A DNA stretch of 64,000 bases from contig NZ_CP166625.1 in the NCBI RefSeq assembly GCF_041320595.1, forward strand, positions 4,834,001-4,898,000. Reading direction: 5' to 3'. The notes below the pieces were generated by a model. It searched no databases. It worked only from the letters and a program-made list of their open reading frames with translations, and was not told where the DNA came from. Source of the DNA: Pleomorphomonas sp. PLEO (GTDB lineage: Bacteria > Pseudomonadota > Alphaproteobacteria > Rhizobiales > Pleomorphomonadaceae). Of the stretch, positions 54,900 to 63,913 are shown one piece after another; positions within the stretch are counted from its first letter, which is position 1; each line of letters opens with the position of its first letter. The position numbers and the translations under genes are program-made.

Positions 54900-56183
54900 T
54901 CAGCCGGCGGACTTTTCGCGCGCCACGGCCCGCCAGCCGATATCGCGACGGCAGAAACCGTCCGGCCAGCGGACGCGGTCAACGGCCGCATAGGCCTTCG
55001 TCTGCGCCTCGGAAACGCTGTCGCCGAGCGCGGTGATGGCGAGAACACGGCCTCCGTTCGAGACGACCGCACCGCCAGTTGCAGCGGTGCCGGCGTGGAA
55101 CACCGACACATCCGGTCGTGCGGCGGCGTCATCGAGCCCTTCGATGCGACTGCCTTTGCGATAGCTGCCGGGATACCCCTTGGCGGCCATCACAACCGTT
55201 AGCGCCGTGCGATCGTCGAAATTGGCGATATTGCCCGACAAGCGTCCCTCGGCGGAGGCCAGCATCAGCTCGAGAAGGTCCGATTTCAGGCGAGGCAGCA
55301 ATACCTCGGTCTCAGGATCGCCAAAGCGGACGTTGTACTCGATCAGCTTGGGACCATCCTGCTCGATCATCAGCCCGGCGAACAACACGCCGACGAAGGG
55401 CGTGCCGCGCTTGGAGAGGCAGCGCACCGTTGGCACGATAATCTCGTCCATGATGCGCATTTCCATCGCCTCATCGACCACCGGCGTTGGCGAATAGGCG
55501 CCCATGCCCCCGGTATTGGGGCCTTTGTCGCCATCGCCCACCCGCTTATGGTCCTGGGCGGCGGCAAGCGGCAGGACGTCGATGCCGTCGGTGATGGCAA
55601 AGAAGCTCGCCTCCTCGCCAACAAGGCAGTCCTCGATCACCACCTCGGCGCCAGCGGCACCAAAGGCGCCGGAGAAACAAGCGTCGACCGCGTCGAGCGC
55701 CTCCGCCACGGAGGCGGCTACGACGACACCTTTGCCGGCGGCGAGACCATCGGCCTTGACGACGATCGGCGCGCCGCGACCAATGACATAAGCGCGGGCC
55801 GCCTGCGCGTCGGAGAAGCGACCGTAGGCGGCCGTCGGAATGCCGGCCTCCGTGCAAAGCTCCTTGGTGAAGGCCTTGGAGCCCTCGAGCCTAGCCGGCT
55901 CCTTCTTTGGCCCGAAGGCTTTGATGTGCGCGCTGGAGAGGTCGTCGACGAGACCGGCAACCAGCGGCGCCTCCGGACCGATCACCACGAAGTCGACGCT
56001 TTCGGACTTGCAGAAGGCGATCACCGCCGCATGATCGGCCGGGTCGATGGCCGCCAACTCGGCAATCGCGGCGATGCCGGCATTGCCGGGCGCGCAGGTG
56101 AGGCGCGTCAGTTTCGGAGAGCGACGGAGAGCGGCGGCGATGGCGTGTTCTCGTCCGCCAGAACCGATAAGGAGTACGTGCAT
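54900..56183 (-). CDS. purD: Phosphoribosylamine--glycine ligase
   Basis: A 427-residue ATP-grasp enzyme, the second step of de novo purine synthesis (joining glycine to phosphoribosylamine). It has the N-terminal [22 protein letters not shown]-grasp [38 protein letters not shown] and [18 protein letters not shown] blocks. Its glycine use links it functionally with the gcv operon, which consumes glycine. Divergent from ubiA. Confidence 0.97.
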   Translation of the reverse strand: MHVLLIGSGGREHAIAAALRRSPKLTRLTCAPGNAGIAAIAELAAIDPADHAAVIAFCKSESVDFVVIGPEAPLVAGLVDDLSSAHIKAFGPKKEPARLEGSKAFTKELCTEAGIPTAAYGRFSDAQAARAYVIGRGAPIVVKADGLAAGKGVVVAASVAEALDAVDACFSGAFGAAGAEVVIEDCLVGEEASFFAITDGIDVLPLAAAQDHKRVGDGDKGPNTGGMGAYSPTPVVDEAMEMRIMDEIIVPTVRCLSKRGTPFVGVLFAGLMIEQDGPKLIEYNVRFGDPETEVLLPRLKSDLLELMLASAEGRLSGNIANFDDRTALTVVMAAKGYPGSYRKGSRIEGLDDAAARPDVSVFHAGTAATGGAVVSNGGRVLAITALGDSVSEAQTKAYAAVDRVRWPDGFCRRDIGWRAVAREKSAG

Positions 56184-56325
56184 CTGGGGCCCTCCAACGT
56201 CGCCGAACCGATGCTGCGCGCCTTACCATGGCAGATTGGTGAACGAAAGGCCGAGGTTGGCAATATTGGGCGATTTGCGTGAGTAAGCTGTCGCGCAACG
56301 GCCGCGCGGCGGCTAGACTTCCTGC

Positions 56326-57269
56326 ATGATCACGCCTGATTCCGACGATATCGTTATCCCCGACGCCAAGCGCGGCAATTGGGTCGACCGATTGCTGCCG
56401 GCCGCCGTCAGACCATATGCGCAACTCGCCCGGCTGGACCGGCCGATCGGCTGGTGGTTGCTTCTCCTGCCCTGCTGGTGGTCGCTTGCCCTGGCAGAGG
56501 GAGCTGCCGGCCACGCCATTCCCTCGCCCTGGTACGCGCTGCTGTTCTTGGTGGGCGCCATTGCCACGCGCGGTGCCGGCTGCACCTATAATGACATCGT
56601 CGATCGGGACATCGACGCCGCCGTCGCCCGGACGCGCACACGTCCAATCCCGTCGGGGCGGGTCAGTCGTCTCGCCGCCGCCGTCTTTCTTGTGCTGCAG
56701 GCACTGATCGGCCTTGCAGTTCTGCTTCAATTCGACAGCTTTTCGATCCTTCTCGGCCTCTGCTCGCTGGTGCCGGTGGTGGTCTACCCCTTCATGAAGC
56801 GGATTACCCACTTCCCGCAGGTCGTACTCGGCCTGTCGTTCTCCTGGGGGGGCTGATGGGCTGGAGCGTGGTGTTCGGCCGGCTCGACCCGCCGGCGATC
56901 CTCGTTTATGTCGCGGCCATCTTGTGGACCTTTGCCTACGACACGATTTACGCTCATCAAGATCGCGAGGACGACGCGCTGATCGACCTCGGCTCGACGG
57001 CCCGCTATTTCGAGCATTCGACGCCGAGGCTGCTCACGGTCTGCTACGGCGCCGCCGTACTGCTGCTTGGCGTGGCCTTTTATCTCGCAGATGCGAAAAT
57101 CATCGCTTTCGTCGGCCTTGCCGGCTTTGCCCGCCATCTCGCTTGGCAAGTGGAGAAGTTCGACGCCGACGACGGCGCGCTCTGCCTAAAACTATTCAAG
57201 TCCAACCGCGACGCCGGCCTGATCTTGACCGCAGGGCTCATCATGGATGGCCTGCTCAAAGGGTTGTAG
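56326..57269 (+). pseudogene. ubiA: 4-hydroxybenzoate octaprenyltransferase, broken by a frameshift
   Basis: Two overlapping frames together make one normal UbiA of about 313 residues. The first half (56326-56856, 176 codons) has the membrane segments LLLLPCWWSLAL and the prenyl-PP-binding motif TYNDIVDRDIDAAVARTRTRP, and ends at SWGG-stop. The second half (56856-57269, 137 codons) continues with MGWSVVFG and has the second Asp motif DTIYAHQDREDD. The break is in a G7 run (56846-56852): adding one base gives SWG-G-LMGW, which fits the family SWGALMGW. The stop and the next ATG overlap (TGATG), so coupled translation of two halves is possible. Either sequencing error, true mutation, or a split enzyme. 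UbiA prenylates 4-hydroxybenzoate for ubiquinone, usually essential for aerobic respiration, so an error is the simplest explanation. Confidence 0.88.
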
Positions 57270-57298
57270 CCGGCCTTCGCTGGGCGAAAGCCGGCTAC
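57266..57298. terminator. Bidirectional hairpin between ubiA and the DUF6101 gene
   Basis: GTAGCCGGC / GCCGGCTAC (57266-57274 and 57290-57298) and an inner TTCGC / GCGAA (57276-57280 and 57284-57288) form one long stem overlapping the ubiA stop. No T-run is present; it lies between convergent genes and probably serves both. Confidence 0.6.
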
Positions 57299-57320
57299 AT
57301 AACAGTTCGGCCTGGAAAGA

Positions 57321-57884
57321 TCATTCGTAACTGATGATCTCGCGGCAACCGCGCAGAACCGGCATTTCGCCGGAAGCGCCCATCTTGCGACGGACCAGGA
57401 AACGCGGGCGGCGGTCAGCCATGGTGGCGTGGCGGCGGCGCGGGGCTGGCTCGCCCACAGGGACGGTCACCTTGGGGCCAACGCGTTCAACACCGCCGGA
57501 CGTGGTCACCAGCAGCATCGGCAGCCCCAGGCGATCGCACCAGCCCTGCCAATCGGCGGCGGCGGCTTCCATGTCGCGCGTCACGGTCAGCGGAATCGAC
57601 AATGCCGGGTCGCGATGATGCAATTCGACATGGGCAACGAGATCGCCAGCGGCATTCGGTTCGATCCTGACCGACACGCCCTCGAAGGCGGCGAACGGCA
57701 GGGTCAGCGTCAACGGCAGCCCGGATAAATGGCGGCGGACGACGACACCGTCGTCGTCCATATAGATGGCGGCCTCCTGGACAGGCCGACCGGCCTGTCC
57801 GACGTTGACGCACCACTTGGCTGGCAGATGCCCTGGATCGAGCCTAAGCGCCGTTTTAAGGCCCAGGGGAGTGGCTCCCGTCAT
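57321..57884 (-). CDS. DUF6101 family protein
   Basis: A 187-residue, probably cytosolic protein of an alphaproteobacterial family of unknown function. The N-terminal part (ALRLDPGHLPAKWCVNVG, then YMDDDGVVVRRHLSGLPLTLTLPFAAFEGVSVRI) is beta-rich. The C-terminal half is basic (RRRHATMADRRPRFLVRRKMG) and ends GCREIISYE. ATG at 57884 follows AGTGAGG; the open extension to 57971 is non-conserved. It is convergent with ubiA. Confidence 0.75.
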   Translation of the reverse strand: MTGATPLGLKTALRLDPGHLPAKWCVNVGQAGRPVQEAAIYMDDDGVVVRRHLSGLPLTLTLPFAAFEGVSVRIEPNAAGDLVAHVELHHRDPALSIPLTVTRDMEAAAADWQGWCDRLGLPMLLVTTSGGVERVGPKVTVPVGEPAPRRRHATMADRRPRFLVRRKMGASGEMPVLRGCREIISYE

Positions 57885-58319
57885 GCTCTTCGCCTCACTT
57901 GAAATCTTTTGACTATCCCTGTCGGGCCAAGCGTCATTTTTTGCGCTCGGTCCCGAAACCATGGCGATCATAGGGCGAACGTCATCCCCGGCGGCTTAAG
58001 GGATTGGGTAAACTTTTTCTCGATTTTTGAGAGGGTTAGCGGAATCTGAAGCGTCAAATCGCGGCACGGCGTCAACTCTCGGTCAATCTTCGTTGACAAA
58101 GGCACCGGACAAACAGACGCCGCCGGGCGATCGATCCGCCTATAAAAGGCTTGCGCATCAGAGGGTTGACCGGCAGACTCCGAAAGGATCCGAAACGGCC
58201 TTACGGTGAAGGCCGGCAAGGAGTTGCCGCATTTCTATAGGAGGAAGGCGGCTACAAGGCTTGTCGGCTGACTCCCCCAGCCCTAAACACGAACCTTCCG
58301 CAACCGATCGGATACCCGC
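57885..58319. other. Divergent promoter region between the DUF6101 gene and pmbA
   Basis: A 435-nt gap with no convincing gene. It holds a GTCAAC-N15-GTTGAC inverted repeat (58071-58097), with a TTGACA at its right edge, that could be an operator or a -35 element. No good -10 partner is visible. Confidence 0.4.
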
Positions 58320-59663
58320 ATGAGCGATCTCGTCGACCTCGACCAATTGACCGGACAGGCTGCCCGCCTTGTCGAGGCGGCTCGCGCCGCCGGTGCCGAC
58401 GCAGCCGACGCCGTCGCCGTGCGCTCGGTCAACCAAGTAGCGAGTGTGCTCAAGGGCAAGGTCGAGAAGATCGAGCACGCCGAGAACGACGATTTTGGCC
58501 TCAGGGTCTTCGTCGGCGATCGCAATGCCACGATCTCAGCGACGCTCGGCTCGGACGTGGAAGCGTTGGCGGCCCGTGCCGTCGCCATGGCGCGCGCCGC
58601 GCCGTCCGATCGCTTTGCCGGCTTGGCCGATAGTTCGCTGCTTGCCACTGCCTGGCCCGATATCGATCTGCTCGACGAGTCGCCCGTTTCCGCCGCCGAC
58701 CTTGCCGAACGAGGCCGGGTTGTCGAGGCGGCGGCATTGGCGGTTGACGGCGTCACCAATACCACCGGCGCCAGCGCTTACTGGGCGCGCGGCGGCATGG
58801 CGCTAGTGACGTCCAGCGGCTTTTCCGGCGCCTATGAATCCTCTGGCCACGGTCACTCGGTCGCCGCCATCGCCGGCAGCGGCACAGGTATGGAGCGCGA
58901 CTGGGACTCGTCGTCAAAGACTCATCTCGCAGATCTCGAAAGCGCCGAGATCGTCGGAGCCCGAGCGGGCGGCCGCGCCGTGCGCCGCCTCAATCCACGG
59001 CAGGTCGCGACACAGACCGCGGCGGTGGTCTACGACCCACGCGTTGCGACCAGCCTGATCGGCGCGCTTATCGGTGCCATTTCCGGTGCGTCGATCGCCC
59101 GCCGCTCGTCTTTTCTGAAGGATAAGCTTGGCAAACAGTTGTTCGGCTCCGCGATCCGCGTCACCGACGATCCGCTACGCCGGCGCGGTCCTGGTTCGCG
59201 GCCCTTCGATGGCGAAGGTGTCGGCTCGGTCGCGCTCGATCTGGTTCAGGAGGGCGTGCTCCAGACGTGGCTGCTCGACAGCGCAACAGCACGAGAACTC
59301 GACCTTCAGACCAATGGCCGGGCCGGTCGCGGCACCGGTACGCCCAGCCCATCGTCTACCAATGTGCTGCTGCATCCAGGCAATCAATCACCGGCCGAGC
59401 TGATCAAAGCGGTCGGCACTGGCCTATATGTCACCGACTTCATTGGCCATGGCGCCAATCTTCTCACCGGCGACTATTCGCGCGGTGCTGCGGGCTTCTG
59501 GATTGAGAACGGTGAAATCGCCTATCCCGTCGCCGAGATCACGGTAGCCGGCAATCTCCTCGACATGTTCCGCGAACTGGTGCCGGCCGACGACATCGAG
59601 TTCCGCTCGGCCTTCACCGCGCCAACGGTGGCTATCGGGGGATTGACGATTGCCGGCCGCTGA
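58320..59663 (+). CDS. pmbA: TldD/PmbA (TldE) family metallopeptidase subunit
   Basis: A 447-residue protein. In E. coli TldD-TldE (PmbA) forms a heterodimeric protease acting on CcdA and microcin B17. Its residues agree with the TldE/PmbA branch: AAGADAADAVAVRSVNQVASVLKGKVEKIEHAENDDFGLRVFVG and a C-terminal beta part (GRGTGTPSPSSTNVLLHPGN...YVTDFIGHGANLLTGDYSRGAAGFWIENGEI). The HExxxH zinc site of TldD is not seen, as expected of TldE. It overlaps the next gene by 14 bp. Confidence 0.93.
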   Translation: MSDLVDLDQLTGQAARLVEAARAAGADAADAVAVRSVNQVASVLKGKVEKIEHAENDDFGLRVFVGDRNATISATLGSDVEALAARAVAMARAAPSDRFAGLADSSLLATAWPDIDLLDESPVSAADLAERGRVVEAAALAVDGVTNTTGASAYWARGGMALVTSSGFSGAYESSGHGHSVAAIAGSGTGMERDWDSSSKTHLADLESAEIVGARAGGRAVRRLNPRQVATQTAAVVYDPRVATSLIGALIGAISGASIARRSSFLKDKLGKQLFGSAIRVTDDPLRRRGPGSRPFDGEGVGSVALDLVQEGVLQTWLLDSATARELDLQTNGRAGRGTGTPSPSSTNVLLHPGNQSPAELIKAVGTGLYVTDFIGHGANLLTGDYSRGAAGFWIENGEIAYPVAEITVAGNLLDMFRELVPADDIEFRSAFTAPTVAIGGLTIAGR

Positions 59664-60444
59664 CAGCGCACGCATCGATGAGGATACCGCGCTTCTCTCC
59701 GATGCGGCGCTCGCGGCGGCGAGTATCGGTCTTTCCTTCTTTCGCCGCGACCCACGCGTGTGGAAGAAGGACAATGACTCGCCAGTCAGCGAAGCTGATC
59801 TCGCGATCGACGCCTTTCTGAAGGAGCGCCTGCTGGCCGCTCGCCCCAGCTACGGCTGGCTGTCGGAGGAAACCGAGGACGATGCGGCCCGGCTTGGCTG
59901 CGAGCGTGTTTTCGTGGTCGACCCGATTGACGGCACGCGCGGTTTTCTCGCCGGTTCCGATCAGTGGACTATCTCGCTCGCCGTCGTAGAGCACGGACGG
60001 CCGGTTGCGGCGGCGCTTTTGCAGCCGTCGGTGAGTCACCTCTACACCGCCGGTCATCGGCGCGGTTCTTTCCTCGACGGCAATCGCCTGCGCTTGCCGC
60101 CGCGCCCGAGCCTTGCCGATGTACGCGTCGCCGGCCCGGCGGTCCTCATTTCCCGCCTGTCGCGGCCCGTACCGACGCTGAGGAGTCGCGGCTATGTCGC
60201 TTCGCTGGCGCTCAGGATTGCCATGGTCGCGGATGGCACGCTCGATCTCGCGTTTGCACGCAACGGCGCCCACGATTGGGATATCGCCGCCGCCGATCTC
60301 ATCGTCGCCGAAGCAGGTGGGACGCTCGAGACCATCGACGGCGCCTCCATCATCTACAACCGACCTGACGCCGACCACGACAGCCTGATCGCTGGCTTGC
60401 CGGCGCTGACGCGGGCGGCGGCGGCGGCTCTGGGGCCTTACTAA
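59650..60444 (+). CDS. Inositol monophosphatase family protein (CysQ-like)
   Basis: A 264-residue Mg-dependent phosphatase. The metal-binding motifs are SEETED, VDPIDGTRGFLAG and the C-terminal NGAHDWDIAAADLIVAEAGG; all acidic ligands are intact. The DPIDGTRGFL form and the genome context (3'-phosphoadenosine 5'-phosphate phosphatase annotations are frequent here) suggest a CysQ-like role, but inositol phosphate is also possible. The start is TTG at 59650, preceded by GGGGGA and inside the end of pmbA; no in-frame ATG or GTG exists near it. Confidence 0.9.
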   Translation: MPAADSARIDEDTALLSDAALAAASIGLSFFRRDPRVWKKDNDSPVSEADLAIDAFLKERLLAARPSYGWLSEETEDDAARLGCERVFVVDPIDGTRGFLAGSDQWTISLAVVEHGRPVAAALLQPSVSHLYTAGHRRGSFLDGNRLRLPPRPSLADVRVAGPAVLISRLSRPVPTLRSRGYVASLALRIAMVADGTLDLAFARNGAHDWDIAAADLIVAEAGGTLETIDGASIIYNRPDADHDSLIAGLPALTRAAAAALGPY

Positions 60445-60532
60445 TTCGACACCCTTGCAAAATAGACTGAGCTTGACGAAAAGAGGATGGGCGGCCTGCG
60501 CGAGGCGCTCAGTGTGGAAGGCGGAATTTTCC

Positions 60533-60766
60533 ATGACGACCGAAGTCACCTCGAAGCAGCTGCTTCACCTGGTTATCGGCGGCGAGATGAAGGCACTCGA
60601 TTCGACTGAGTTTGCCGATACCAATGCCATCGATATCGTTGGTGCTTTCCCCAGCTATGCCGCGGCCTATGCCGCGTGGAAGCAGAAGGCACAGGCCACC
60701 GTCGACCAAGCGCAAACGCGCTATTTCATCGTCCATCTGCATCGCCTGCTGGATCCGTCAAACTGA
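60533..60766 (+). CDS. DUF4170 family protein
   Basis: A 77-residue protein with the family core HLVIGGEMKALDSTEFADTNAIDIVGAFPSYAAAYAAWKQKAQATVDQAQTRYFIVHLHRLLDP. DUF4170 genes sit next to kdtA/lpxK in many Rhizobiales, and one lies here between an IMPase and the acyltransferase. The function is unknown; it could be a small regulator or partner of lipid A or KDO enzymes. The ATG at 60533 starts the conserved part. Confidence 0.86.
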   Translation: MTTEVTSKQLLHLVIGGEMKALDSTEFADTNAIDIVGAFPSYAAAYAAWKQKAQATVDQAQTRYFIVHLHRLLDPSN

Positions 60767-60835
60767 TGCCGAGCAAGGCCGGACATCACGTCGCGACGCT
60801 GAGAATGCTCCGCCTCTCGCCCCCGGAGAAGCCGT

Positions 60836-61579
60836 TTGCGACTTGACCGGAAAATCCTCGACAACGCGGCAGTGAGCCACATCCTGCCGCATCTTCTCGC
60901 CCGCTACGTGCTGGCGGTCCACCGCACCGCCCGACTGGCGGTCGTGCCGGCCGATGCCTTTGATGTGGCACGGGCGGAAGCCCCGGTTATCTTCACCTTC
61001 TGGCATGGCCTTGCCATGATGTCGGGCCGCGCGGTGCCACTCGACTTGCCAATCGTCCCGATGGTCGCTCGCAACGCGGCGGCCAGCGTGATCGCCGACG
61101 CGGCCGGCACGCTTGGCGTTCGGACCATTCGCGCTTCCGGCGCGCAACGCGCTCGCTCCCAGCTCCGAAAGGGCGGAGCCTCCGGCTTCCGTCAGGCACT
61201 GAGGGAACTCGCTGCCGGAAACTCGGTGCTGATGACGGCCGACGTTCCCAAGGTGGCGCAGGTGTCCGGTAGGGGGGTCATTCAGTTGGCTCGGCTGTCC
61301 GGCCGACCGATCATTCCAATCGCCTACGTGTCCCGCTATGGCCTGCGTTTCAACAACTGGGATCGCATGGTGGTTGATCTGCCCTTCTCCCCGGCGACCA
61401 TCCGGCACGGCGCGCCGATCCGCGTTCCTGCCGATTCCGCCGACGAGACCGTCGAAAAGCTGAGGCGCTTCCTCACCGAGGAGCTTGATCGGATCACGCA
61501 AGACGCCTACCAACGCACGGGAATCGCCGAAAAATTCAGATCCGGCCCCCTAGAAAAAGACCGTGCCGCCGATGGCTGA
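60836..61579 (+). CDS. Lysophospholipid acyltransferase family protein (DUF374)
   Basis: A 247-residue membrane-associated acyltransferase of the DUF374 family. The HxxxxD-like motif is in FTFWHGLAMMSGRAV, with RNAAASVIADAAGTLGVRTIRASGAQ and MTADVPKVAQ. DUF374 proteins accompany KDO transferase genes and are thought to act on lipid A or phospholipids. The start is TTG at 60836 with GGAG 8 nt upstream; a GTG at 60872 is an alternative. It overlaps kdtA by 8-17 bp. Confidence 0.88.
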   Translation: MRLDRKILDNAAVSHILPHLLARYVLAVHRTARLAVVPADAFDVARAEAPVIFTFWHGLAMMSGRAVPLDLPIVPMVARNAAASVIADAAGTLGVRTIRASGAQRARSQLRKGGASGFRQALRELAAGNSVLMTADVPKVAQVSGRGVIQLARLSGRPIIPIAYVSRYGLRFNNWDRMVVDLPFSPATIRHGAPIRVPADSADETVEKLRRFLTEELDRITQDAYQRTGIAEKFRSGPLEKDRAADG

Positions 61580-62870
61580 TCTCGGAGACGTGCTGCTTTC
61601 GACGTGGATTGCCCTGACCCGGCTTGCCGGCCCGGTCGGCGCGGTCATCGTTGGCGTGCGTCGACATCGTGGCAAGGAAGATCCGGCCCGGTCGGCCGAG
61701 CGACTTGGCCATCCGTCAGTGACACGGCCGGAGGGACCGCTCGTCTGGGTCCATGCTGTCAGTGTTGGCGAGGCGATGGCGGCCATGCCGGTGATCGACC
61801 GGCTGATCGCCGAAGGCAAGGGCGTGCTGGTCACCACGGTTACCACGACTTCGGCTGCGCTCGTCGCGCATCGCCTGAGACCGGGACTGATCCACCAGTT
61901 CGCACCGCTCGATCTTGCTGGGCCGGTCGACCGCTTTCTTGCCCATTGGCGTCCGGATCTCGCGGTGTTCGTCGAGAGCGAAATCTGGCCGGTGGCCATT
62001 GGCCGCCTTGCTGACCATGGCATCCCGCTGGTCGTTGCCAATGCCCGATTGTCGCCGCGCTCCTTCCGGGGCTGGCAGAGAGCGGCGCCGGCGGCGCGGG
62101 CGGTGTTCCGACGCATGTCGCTGGTGCTGGCTCAGACCGATGACGATGGGGCTCGCTTCTCCGGGCTCGGGGCGCCCAAAGTTTCCACATTCGGCAACAT
62201 CAAATTCGACGCCGGCCTGCCGGACGTCGGGCTGGCCGATCTCGATGCGCTGAAGGAGGGCATCGGTGAGCGACCGGTAGTGCTGGCCGCCTCAACCCAC
62301 CCCGGCGAGGACGAGGTGGTGCTGACCGCATTTCTGAAGATCAAGGAGAATCGGCCGGAGACGCTGCTCGTCATTGTCCCGCGTCACCCGGTGCGCGGCG
62401 GCGACATAGCGCTGCTCTCGGGGGCAGCCGGCCTTGCAACACGTCGTCGCACCGCCGGCGAACTCCCCGACGCGACGACAGAAGTCTATGTTGCCGACAC
62501 ACTTGGCGAACTGGGTGCCTTTTTCAGTCTCGCCGACGTCGTGTTGATGGCGGGAACGTTCATCGACGGTATTGGCGGTCACAACCTCATCGAACCGGCC
62601 CGTCTCGGCGCAGCGGTGATCAGCGGGCCGCATTTTTCCAACTGGCTCGACATCTATCACGCGTTCATCGACGCTGGCGGGCTAAGGATTGTCCACTCGT
62701 CCGACGAGCTGGCCGAGGCAACGCTGAGCCTCATCGACGATCCAGCCCTCAGAATCGTTCAGGCGAAAGCCGGTGAGCGGGTGGTGTCGGGTTCGGCGGG
62801 CGCCGTTGCGCAGACCATCGAGGCCATCACGCCGATGATCGGCAAGCCCTCTGGTGGCGGTCCATGCTGA
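61572..62870 (+). CDS. kdtA: 3-deoxy-D-manno-octulosonic acid transferase
   Basis: A 432-residue GT-B glycosyltransferase (GT30, also called WaaA) that adds KDO to lipid IVA at the inner membrane. The N-terminal membrane anchor contains ITALTRLAG-like hydrophobics; conserved VWVHAVSVGEAMAAMPVIDRLI, VFVESEIWP, NARLSPRSFRGWQ and the C-terminal AASTHPGEDEVVL, VPRHPVRG and FIDGIGGHNLIEPARLGAAVISGPH blocks are present. The ATG at 61572 or GTG at 61563 may be the start. It overlaps lpxK by 7 bp. Confidence 0.96.
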   Translation: MADLGDVLLSTWIALTRLAGPVGAVIVGVRRHRGKEDPARSAERLGHPSVTRPEGPLVWVHAVSVGEAMAAMPVIDRLIAEGKGVLVTTVTTTSAALVAHRLRPGLIHQFAPLDLAGPVDRFLAHWRPDLAVFVESEIWPVAIGRLADHGIPLVVANARLSPRSFRGWQRAAPAARAVFRRMSLVLAQTDDDGARFSGLGAPKVSTFGNIKFDAGLPDVGLADLDALKEGIGERPVVLAASTHPGEDEVVLTAFLKIKENRPETLLVIVPRHPVRGGDIALLSGAAGLATRRRTAGELPDATTEVYVADTLGELGAFFSLADVVLMAGTFIDGIGGHNLIEPARLGAAVISGPHFSNWLDIYHAFIDAGGLRIVHSSDELAEATLSLIDDPALRIVQAKAGERVVSGSAGAVAQTIEAITPMIGKPSGGGPC

Positions 62871-63883
62871 CGCCGGCCTTCTGGTGGAAGCGAAAAGGCC
62901 CCACCGCCCTATTGCTGGCTCCCCTCGGTCTCATCTATGGCGCCGTTACGGCGCGACGCATGCGGCGACCCGGCGGCGCTGAGCCGCCGCTTCCACTCGT
63001 CTGCGTCGGCAATTTCGTGGCTGGTGGGGCGGGCAAAACGCCGACCGCCATCGCGCTCGCTCGTTCCGCCCGCTCGGTCGGCCTCGATCCCTGCTTCCTG
63101 ACCCGGGGCCACGGCGGCCGCCTCAAAGGGCCAGTGCTCGTCAACATAGACCGTCATACTGCCCGTGACGTCGGTGACGAGGCCTTGCTGCTCGCCCGTG
63201 TGGCACCAACGGTCGTGGCGCGACGACGCGTCGATGCCTTTCCACTCCTCAGAGCGACAGGCACCGACCTCTGCATCATGGATGATGGCTTCCAGAATCC
63301 ATCGGTGAAAAAGACCTTCAGCTTCGTGGTCGTCGATGGAACGGTGGGGGTTGGCAACGGCTTGCCGCTACCGGCCGGACCGCTTCGGGCGCCCCTTCGG
63401 CGGCAGATGCTTTTGGCCGACGCAATCATCATCTACGGTGACAGCAAAAATGGACAGCGCGTTGTCCGTACGGCCGCTCGGGCCGGCAAGCCGGTGTTCC
63501 GCGCCGCACTGAATGCCAACGCGCCACCAGCCGCCCCGCATCGCCGGCTCTATGCCTTTGCTGGCATCGGTCGACCAGAAAAATTCTTCCGCTCGCTTGA
63601 AAACGAGGGCTACCGCCTCGCCGCACGCCGGGCCTTTCCCGACCACTATCCCTACCGCTTCTCCGACCTCACCCGCCTCCTCGACGAGGCAGATACGCTC
63701 GATGCCGTGCCGGTGACGACCGAGAAGGACGCCGTACGTCTGCCGCGCGGCATCGTCGGCAGCAACTGGTCCCGCGACCGCGTTGCCATATTCGGTGTGC
63801 ACACGCGCTTTTCGGAAGAACAAGCTGTGGGGTCGCTGCTCGTCGATATCCGGCGGCGCTGGATGGCGCGACACTTCAGCTAA
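62864..63883 (+). CDS. lpxK: Tetraacyldisaccharide 4'-kinase
   Basis: A 339-residue membrane-bound kinase that phosphorylates the 4' position of the lipid A disaccharide, giving lipid IVA, the substrate of KdtA encoded just upstream. The Walker A motif is VGNFVAGGAGKTPTAIAL; DEALLLARVAPTVVARRRVDAFPLL and DLCIMDDGFQNPSVKK (Asp-rich Walker B region) follow, and TEKDAVRLPRG marks the C-terminal end. It completes the pathway started by LpxA-LpxB at 8-12 kb. Confidence 0.96.
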   Translation: MLTPAFWWKRKGPTALLLAPLGLIYGAVTARRMRRPGGAEPPLPLVCVGNFVAGGAGKTPTAIALARSARSVGLDPCFLTRGHGGRLKGPVLVNIDRHTARDVGDEALLLARVAPTVVARRRVDAFPLLRATGTDLCIMDDGFQNPSVKKTFSFVVVDGTVGVGNGLPLPAGPLRAPLRRQMLLADAIIIYGDSKNGQRVVRTAARAGKPVFRAALNANAPPAAPHRRLYAFAGIGRPEKFFRSLENEGYRLAARRAFPDHYPYRFSDLTRLLDEADTLDAVPVTTEKDAVRLPRGIVGSNWSRDRVAIFGVHTRFSEEQAVGSLLVDIRRRWMARHFS

Positions 63884-63913
63884 GGCTGATTGACAGCAAA
63901 CCTGAAGCTCTGC

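Noticed and set aside
56326-57269. Programmed -1/+1 frameshifting in ubiA
   Set aside because: There is a G7 run but no canonical slippery heptamer with pseudoknot, and UbiA is not known to use recoding; assembly error or mutation is simpler.
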